A DNA stretch of 36,095 nucleotides from Nitrospiraceae bacterium. GTDB taxonomy: Bacteria; Nitrospirota; Thermodesulfovibrionia; Thermodesulfovibrionales; UBA6898. The notes beneath the pieces were generated by a model that was not told the origin of the DNA, ran no database searches, and saw only the letters and a list, made by a program, of their open reading frames with translations. A program made the position numbers and the translations under genes. The stretch lies in the NCBI GenBank assembly GCA_020347665.1, contig CP070737.1, forward strand, positions 1,254,055 to 1,290,149, read 5' to 3'. Below, in pieces: positions 31,677 to 36,095 of this stretch. Position 1 is the first letter of the stretch. Each line of letters opens with the position of its first letter.

Positions 31677-32972
31677 TCACAGAACTTTCCTGACCTTTAC
31701 CTTCAATCCTGATACCGACACAACAATAATTTTATCGCCTTTTGCAATAGGCTCATCTGCATGCGCTGACCAGAGTTCTCCATGCAGCGCTGCCATGCCG
31801 TCGTCTGCTGTAATATCGGTATTGGCAGTACCTTCCAGGCCGACGAGCCCTTCTTCGCCGGTTACCGGCTTTTTCCGGTGCGCCCGGTATACGAGGCCCA
31901 CCACAATGGTGAAAAAGAGCGCTGTGAACATTACGGTCGGAAGCACCAGATAGAGCGAGAGCTTAAAAAACGGACTCGGTGTGTCGAACAGCATAAGCGA
32001 ACCAAAGATCATCGTAATGATCCCGCCTATGGTGAGCATGCCAAAAGACGTGACCTTTATTTCTAGTATAAATAATATAATCGCGAGTACGATTAGCAGA
32101 ATTCCGGCATAATTGACCGGAAGAGTCTGAAAAGAATAAAAGGCAAGAATAAGGGCAATAGCACCGACAACACCGGGAAAGATAGCCCCGGGGTTGGTAA
32201 GCTCGAAGAATATACCGTAAAATCCCAGCAGAAGGAGCATGTATGCGACGCTTGGATCGGAGATAAAGTTCAGGATCTTGAATCTGAAATTCATCTCCTC
32301 ACTCACGATAGAGGTCTGGGCTGTCATGAGCGTTCTTTCGCCGGAAACGAGGGCAACAGTTCTGCCGTCAATATCCTTCAGCAGCGTCGGAAGGTCCTTG
32401 CTTACGATATCGATCACGTTTTTCTCTAATGCTTCAGTCTCTGTCGCGGACACACTTTTTCTTACTGATTCTTCAGCCCATTCGGCATTTCTGCCGGTTC
32501 TTTCAGCAAGTGATTTAACATAGGCAACAGCATCGTTCGTTGCCTTTTCAACCATAGTTTCGTCCATTTTACCGCCAACTCCGACCGGGTGGGCAGCACC
32601 GATATTCGTGCCCGGAGCCATTGCAGCAACATGAGCAGCCAGGGTGATGAAGACCCCGGCAGAGGCTGCACGGGCACCGCTTGGTGAAACATACACGATG
32701 ACCGGCACGTCACTGGCAATGATATCTTTTACAATACTGCGCATGGAGGTATCAAGACCTCCGGGTGTGTCGAGCTGAATAACAACTGCTTCTGCCTGTA
32801 TTTCTTTCGCTTTTTTCAGGCTTTTATTGATGAATTCCGATGATACAGGGTTTACAACGCTGTTTACCTTGACGACCATAACCTGAGCAGACGATTCCTG
32901 CGAATGGGTTGATGAAATCAGGAAACTGATCGCCGCAAGTATGAAAAGTGATGAAATTAACTTTCTTTGCAT
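31677..32972 (-). CDS. nfeD: NfeD-type membrane serine protease (ClpP-class)
   Basis: A 431-residue membrane protease, full-length NfeD with both modules. A signal sequence (1-24) leads to a ClpP-like periplasmic domain. S104 in PSGARAASAG is the expected nucleophile, and K143 (MVEKATNDAVAY) fits the catalytic lysine known from the archaeal 1510-N homologue. LDTPGGLDTSM near 68 is the family signature. Several membrane helices span about 235-370, followed by an OB-fold-like NfeD domain (GLEGTANTDITADDG). Homologues cleave stomatin near its C terminus; slipin is the next gene. No ribosome site precedes the ATG. Confidence 0.93.
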   Translation of the reverse strand: MQRKLISSLFILAAISFLISSTHSQESSAQVMVVKVNSVVNPVSSEFINKSLKKAKEIQAEAVVIQLDTPGGLDTSMRSIVKDIIASDVPVIVYVSPSGARAASAGVFITLAAHVAAMAPGTNIGAAHPVGVGGKMDETMVEKATNDAVAYVKSLAERTGRNAEWAEESVRKSVSATETEALEKNVIDIVSKDLPTLLKDIDGRTVALVSGERTLMTAQTSIVSEEMNFRFKILNFISDPSVAYMLLLLGFYGIFFELTNPGAIFPGVVGAIALILAFYSFQTLPVNYAGILLIVLAIILFILEIKVTSFGMLTIGGIITMIFGSLMLFDTPSPFFKLSLYLVLPTVMFTALFFTIVVGLVYRAHRKKPVTGEEGLVGLEGTANTDITADDGMAALHGELWSAHADEPIAKGDKIIVVSVSGLKVKVRKVL

Positions 32973-33083
32973 GTTTTAAACGGATAATCTTTTGTGTTCA
33001 GAGTCTTTTATAAAACTATATCATAATAATACTTTACTAGTATATCTTTTTTGACGAGGAATGGGAAAGAAGCGATTCCAACT

Positions 33084-33299
33084 CTAATCTATCTTGACTA
33101 CCCGTGGCGGGCGGAGTTTCTGAGATCGCTGTTGCAGTGGCAAACGCGTAATATAAACGGAGCAGAGCCTATACCGGTTGCTCTTACAATACTCACCAAA
33201 CTCAAAAATACTCGGAACATACACGGCACCATTGGCTGTGCATGATAATACATAGGTACCCTTCAGAAAAGGGCATTTTTCTGAATGAATCACCTTCAT
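33084..33299 (-). CDS. Small cysteine-containing protein, unknown function
   Basis: A 71-residue frame starting ATG at 33299 (MKVIHSEKCPFLKGTYVLSC). Four cysteines lie in the N-terminal 45 residues with spacing C-x10-C-x17-C-x8-C, in a pattern (CPFLKG..VLSC....VPSIFEFGEYC...RYRLC) that resembles small Cys proteins common in sulfate-reducing and nitrospiral genomes. The C-terminal tail is basic. It follows the kinase-like gene by 40 bases on the same strand and may be its third operon member. The ribosome site is weak (GGAT), and 15 codons of alternative frame exist upstream from a TTG at 33314. I am moderately confident it is a gene; function is unknown. Confidence 0.5.
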   Translation of the reverse strand: MKVIHSEKCPFLKGTYVLSCTANGAVYVPSIFEFGEYCKSNRYRLCSVYITRLPLQQRSQKLRPPRVVKID

Positions 33300-33339
33300 C
33301 GCAACCAAATCCAAACAGCGTGACAGATTTTAATGTTCG

Positions 33340-34080
33340 TCACTCTGAAGGAATTGACCTGCCTGTCAACTGATAAACTGCACTCTTTCTTCTCTCCGCG
33401 GGGAATCTTAGCAAAATTATTCGTTTTGTTTTCATCTTGTTAACTTCATATGCCATTCTTCCCCGATTTTTCTGGACGAGCGTATGTACGAGCCGGAGGA
33501 GGAGATCCAGTTCCCTTTTTGGCGATGGCAATCCGAACTCTTCTGTGATGTGCTCTCCCGTTCTCCTTAAACGTGAGAACGTGATCATGATTTCGACATT
33601 TCTATTGTCTTTGAGGAACAGAATCTTTTCTTCATCGGCTTCTTCTGCAAGTTCTCGATAACTGGTTGAAATCTCAATACTGCCTTCCGAGGACAGCGCA
33701 GCTATTGCGTATTCTAAAATTGAATTGAGTATGAACCGTAACTGTTCGTCGGGAACAATAGTGTCGGGAATGTCTTTGCCGTACTTTTTTAATATTCTGA
33801 TTTTTTTTTCTGACAGTTGAATCTGCTGCTTTTCCAAAACTTCCTCAAATATGACTTTTACAGTGTCTTTTTTTATGATCGGTGTCGTGGACTTAATATA
33901 ATGAAGAAATCCATCAAGTAACAGGTCAATCTTGTCAATATTACCGGTAATCATCTGGTTAAAAAAATCACCGGAAGCTTCATCGACAAATTTGTCACGA
34001 GACAGTTGCGCAGAGTTCTGGATTGTGTCCAGAATACTCTTCGTCTGATGAATCAGTTCAAGAAATAATGATCGATCCAT
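33340..34080 (-). CDS. Degenerate histidine-kinase-like protein (no obvious ATP-binding boxes)
   Basis: A soluble 246-residue protein with the layout of a minimal sensor kinase core. A helical hairpin starts at LIHQTKSILDTIQNS (H10 would be in the H-box position) and FFNQMITGNIDKIDLLLDGFLHYIK. An HATPase-like region follows: IRILKKYGKDIP, EQLRFILNSILEYAIAALSSEGSIEIS where the N box would be. The G1 (DxGxG) and G2 (GTGLGL) boxes are not recognisable; EEFGLPSPKRELDLLLRLVHTLVQKNRGRM stands there. It is probably a non-catalytic relative, perhaps a scaffold or phosphotransfer partner. The ATG shares one base with the stop of the FN3 gene (TAATG). Confidence 0.7.
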   Translation of the reverse strand: MDRSLFLELIHQTKSILDTIQNSAQLSRDKFVDEASGDFFNQMITGNIDKIDLLLDGFLHYIKSTTPIIKKDTVKVIFEEVLEKQQIQLSEKKIRILKKYGKDIPDTIVPDEQLRFILNSILEYAIAALSSEGSIEISTSYRELAEEADEEKILFLKDNRNVEIMITFSRLRRTGEHITEEFGLPSPKRELDLLLRLVHTLVQKNRGRMAYEVNKMKTKRIILLRFPAERRKSAVYQLTGRSIPSE

Positions 34081-34412
34081 TAAAAACTGTCGATCCCTGC
34101 TTTTGCCGGAGTCGGGGGCGGTGCAAATTTGAACTGCCCCGACGACAAAAAAGGGTCGCTTTGATTCCCCACGTTATCTCTCGATGTAATTCCTATATGG
34201 TACGTACCTTCTTCTGAAGGGAAATCAGGCCAATCATCAGGAATGATCAACTCGTTTTTTCCATTCACTTCCTTGGATATGATACCAGGCGTGGACTCCC
34301 ACTTAAAAGTCTTCTGATCAAACATACCCTGATCTTTGCCGGCATACACCATGTAGCCGGATGCCCCTTCAACAGGTTCCCACCATATACGACGTTTGCG
34401 GATTAACGGCAT
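34080..34412 (-). CDS. Small fibronectin type III-like protein
   Basis: A 110-residue protein that looks like one FN3 domain: IWWEPVEGASGYMVYAGKD at the start and EEGTYHIGITSRDNVGNQSDP toward the end, the typical W-P-G-Y...YxxxVxAxDxxGN pattern. It has no signal peptide or membrane helix, so it appears cytosolic, which is unusual for FN3 domains in bacteria. GGGAGG lies 8 bases before the ATG. Its stop overlaps the start of the kinase-like gene, so the two are translated together. Function unknown. A TATAAT on this strand at 34465-34460 may be the -10 box, without a clear -35. Confidence 0.75.
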   Translation of the reverse strand: MPLIRKRRIWWEPVEGASGYMVYAGKDQGMFDQKTFKWESTPGIISKEVNGKNELIIPDDWPDFPSEEGTYHIGITSRDNVGNQSDPFLSSGQFKFAPPPTPAKAGIDSF

Positions 34413-34692
34413 CTTCTTTCCTCCCGTTTCATAGATTTAATTATGATCGATACGTTCTCATTATAATATTTCTGGTATACGTGCGATACTACTCTCTTTT
34501 TTCAAAAACTTCCCCCTTCTTTTATTTTTACATTCTAAGATTCCTGTGTCAATGAGATATTGGCACGAATACAGAGCCGCCCTTATAAATATAGTGTCTT
34601 TTCGATACACTTTTCATAAGGACTCTGTGATTACTGCATATTTTATTGAAAAAAAGAGGGTGAGAGGACAAACTATGGCGGATTAAATCCCT

Positions 34693-35085
34693 TTAAAATC
34701 CGACCCTCATATAGGAAATTGCAACCATGCCTTCTTTTTTAGACTCCTGAATAGCAACTGTTATGGATTTCTTTTTATCCTCCACAACGGTGATGGCGGT
34801 CTGTCGGCCGTCTTCCAGGGTATGCGTAATAATTTCGGGGTTGTGAGACGCTAACTGTTCACTATAAAAAGCCATTACGTTATCGTAGGAATCCCTTGTA
34901 ACAACTCTTTTCACCATGCCGAGTGGCACTCCCATAAACTTCGCATCAAGCTCCTCGTCCGCCTTTGCCCCGGGATAGATAGGGACCTGAACCTGTTCAG
35001 GCGCGTCTGAATTTGAACAGCCAGCTGACAGCAACGATACGAAGAGAATCAGGATAAAGAAATATCGCAATATTTTCATCATCAT
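34693..35085 (-). CDS. Predicted lipoprotein, unknown function
   Basis: A 130-residue protein with a lipoprotein signal: MMMKILRYFFILILFVSLL followed by the lipobox LSAGC (Cys at 23). The mature part is compact: VPIYPGAKADEEL, then VVTRDSYDNVMAFYSEQL, ITHTLEDGRQTAITVVED and a final beta-rich stretch. YPGA... with a Y-S-E-Q-L segment is a pattern seen in short surface lipoproteins of unknown role. Three ATG codons in a row make the exact start uncertain by two residues; AAAGGGA lies just upstream. The stop codon falls inside a small hairpin (34679-34702: CGGATT pairing with AATCCG). Confidence 0.8.
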   Translation of the reverse strand: MMMKILRYFFILILFVSLLSAGCSNSDAPEQVQVPIYPGAKADEELDAKFMGVPLGMVKRVVTRDSYDNVMAFYSEQLASHNPEIITHTLEDGRQTAITVVEDKKKSITVAIQESKKEGMVAISYMRVGF

Positions 35086-35232
35086 TTCCCTTTCTTCAAA
35101 AGTCAGAGTTTTAAATAGAATATCGTAATGATACCGGGGAAGACAATAAGGAAAATCAACTTTTCATTCGGTCTACAGAGAAATACGATCCTACCTTTAC
35201 TCAAAGATACTGAAAGAAAATGCTGCACATCA

Positions 35233-36095
35233 TTATCTATGTTTAATGAATGCCCCGTTCTCATACTCTTCAAAAGCAATCTTTAGCTCCTCCCGCGTGT
35301 TCATCACAATCGGTCCATACCAGGCAATGGGTTCGTTGATCGGTTTGCCGGAAATCAAGAGGAATCTGACAGGGTCTTCTTCAGTGAGAGCAATAACACT
35401 ATCACCTTCTTGAAATAAAACAAGATGCTCCTTGCTTATAAAGGGTTCTCTCTCAAGGTCAAAGTAATTTACCCATTCCAGTTCGTATGTAAACGGATTT
35501 TTTTCTTTGCAGAAATATCCCTTTCCTTCTATTACATAAGCGAAAACAGTATGATGATTTTTTACCGGATGGATAAACTCTGTTTTCGGCGGGACCATAA
35601 CATCCAGGTATTCCGGATCTATGACGATGTCCTTGACCGGTCCATCCTCCCCGTTTACTGTTCCGCATATAATTTTAATTCTAACGCCGTTTTCTAGTGC
35701 GACCTCTGGAATCTGTCCGGCTGTTATATCACGATAGCGTGGATCCATCATTTTATGATCCGCGGGAAGGTTTGCCCAGAGCTGAAAGCCCCATATGAGT
35801 CCGGTTGCATCACCCTTTGGCATCTCCTGGTGGATGATACCGCTACCGGCGGTCATCCATTGGACGTCACCAGAATGGATAATGCCTTTATTCTTCATGC
35901 TGTCGCCGTGTTCCACATCACCATGAAGTACGTACGTGATGGTTTCTATGCCACGATGCGGATGCCATGGAAAGCCTTTCAGATAGTGTTCCGGTTTGTT
36001 TGAGTGAAAGTCGTCAAGAAGCAAAAAGGGATCAAACAAAGGAACTTCGCTAACACCAAATACTCGTTTTAGGTGTACTCCGGCTCCTTCAAGTG
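35233..36095 (-). CDS. Pirin-family bicupin protein, start beyond window edge
   Basis: A pirin-like cupin cut by the right edge; the frame is open to the last base (VHLKRVFGVSEVPLFDPFLLLDDF at the front), so the TTG at 36039 is not the real start. Iron ligands of the N-terminal cupin are visible: His-x-His in FPWHPHRGIETITYV, and His with Glu in GIIHQEMP. The second cupin is weaker, with TVFAYVIEGKGYF and FLLISGKPINEPIAWYGPIVMN at the end. Some pirins open the quercetin ring; others act as redox sensors. The physiological role here is unknown. At least 286 residues are present. Confidence 0.92.
   Translation of the reverse strand, partial: LEGAGVHLKRVFGVSEVPLFDPFLLLDDFHSNKPEHYLKGFPWHPHRGIETITYVLHGDVEHGDSMKNKGIIHSGDVQWMTAGSGIIHQEMPKGDATGLIWGFQLWANLPADHKMMDPRYRDITAGQIPEVALENGVRIKIICGTVNGEDGPVKDIVIDPEYLDVMVPPKTEFIHPVKNHHTVFAYVIEGKGYFCKEKNPFTYELEWVNYFDLEREPFISKEHLVLFQEGDSVIALTEEDPVRFLLISGKPINEPIAWYGPIVMNTREELKIAFEEYENGAFIKHR

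Noticed and set aside
33051-33245. Plus-strand frame of 64 codons before the kinase-like gene
   Set aside because: It is antisense to the Cys-containing frame, which has the more protein-like pattern, and it lacks a ribosome site.
34679-34702. Hairpin at the end of the lipoprotein gene as an intrinsic terminator
   Set aside because: The stem CGGATT/AATCCG is only six bases and no T-run follows on the minus strand.

Overview
This window is ordinary bacterial chromosome, packed with genes on both strands. I see no rRNA, tRNA, CRISPR array, insertion sequence or phage gene. The gene set points to a Gram-negative, probably anaerobic lineage of the Nitrospirota / Desulfobacterota kind. Pointers are the CsgG/FlgT-like secreted protein, a lipoprotein, AddAB instead of RecBCD, a remnant of an ADP-forming acyl-CoA synthetase next to a DRTGG protein, and intergenic stretches of degenerate short-word repeats. 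That placement is inference from gene content, not a database result.

Layout. 1-826 is the N-terminal part of a membrane sensor that runs off the left edge. 1050-3263 is pyrF followed by a chorismate-binding enzyme that reads more like PabB than TrpE. 9822-3279 (minus) is addB-addA-(CsgG/FlgT-like), with a perfect CRP-type palindrome before the last gene. 10015-17292 holds two MFS transporters, a DUF72 protein, a CNT nucleoside transporter and a large unusual protein (HEAT repeats, one membrane helix, a divergent lytic-transglycosylase-like domain). 17441-19878 is a VOC-domain protein translationally coupled to an M3 oligoendopeptidase. 22010-20071 (minus) is an internally deleted acyl-CoA synthetase remnant, a DRTGG/AAA_26 protein and a LOG-family protein. 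22200-24876 is a PilZ protein, then hpt-queD-pmbA. 25056-27099 is a zinc alcohol dehydrogenase and an LsrF-like aldolase/thiolase. 27182-29873 is the yceD-rpmF-plsX-fabH lipid/ribosome operon behind a good sigma70-type promoter. 32972-30094 (minus) is nfeD-slipin-VTT membrane protein. 34412-33084 (minus) is a small FN3-like protein, a degenerate histidine-kinase-like protein and a small Cys-containing protein. 34693-36095 (minus) is a lipoprotein and a pirin cut by the right edge.

Functionally the window mixes housekeeping (pyrimidine, folate/aromatic, purine salvage, queuosine, fatty acid start-up, double-strand break repair) with membrane quality control and transport. I found no clear new multi-gene defence or biosynthetic system. 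The best leads are the HEAT-TM-transglycosylase protein, the FN3 / pseudo-kinase / Cys-protein operon, the orphan LsrF-dehydrogenase pair, the in-frame collapsed acyl-CoA synthetase, and the missing conventional start codon of the VTT protein. Several start sites were moved from the longest open frame on the basis of ribosome binding sites or promoters.
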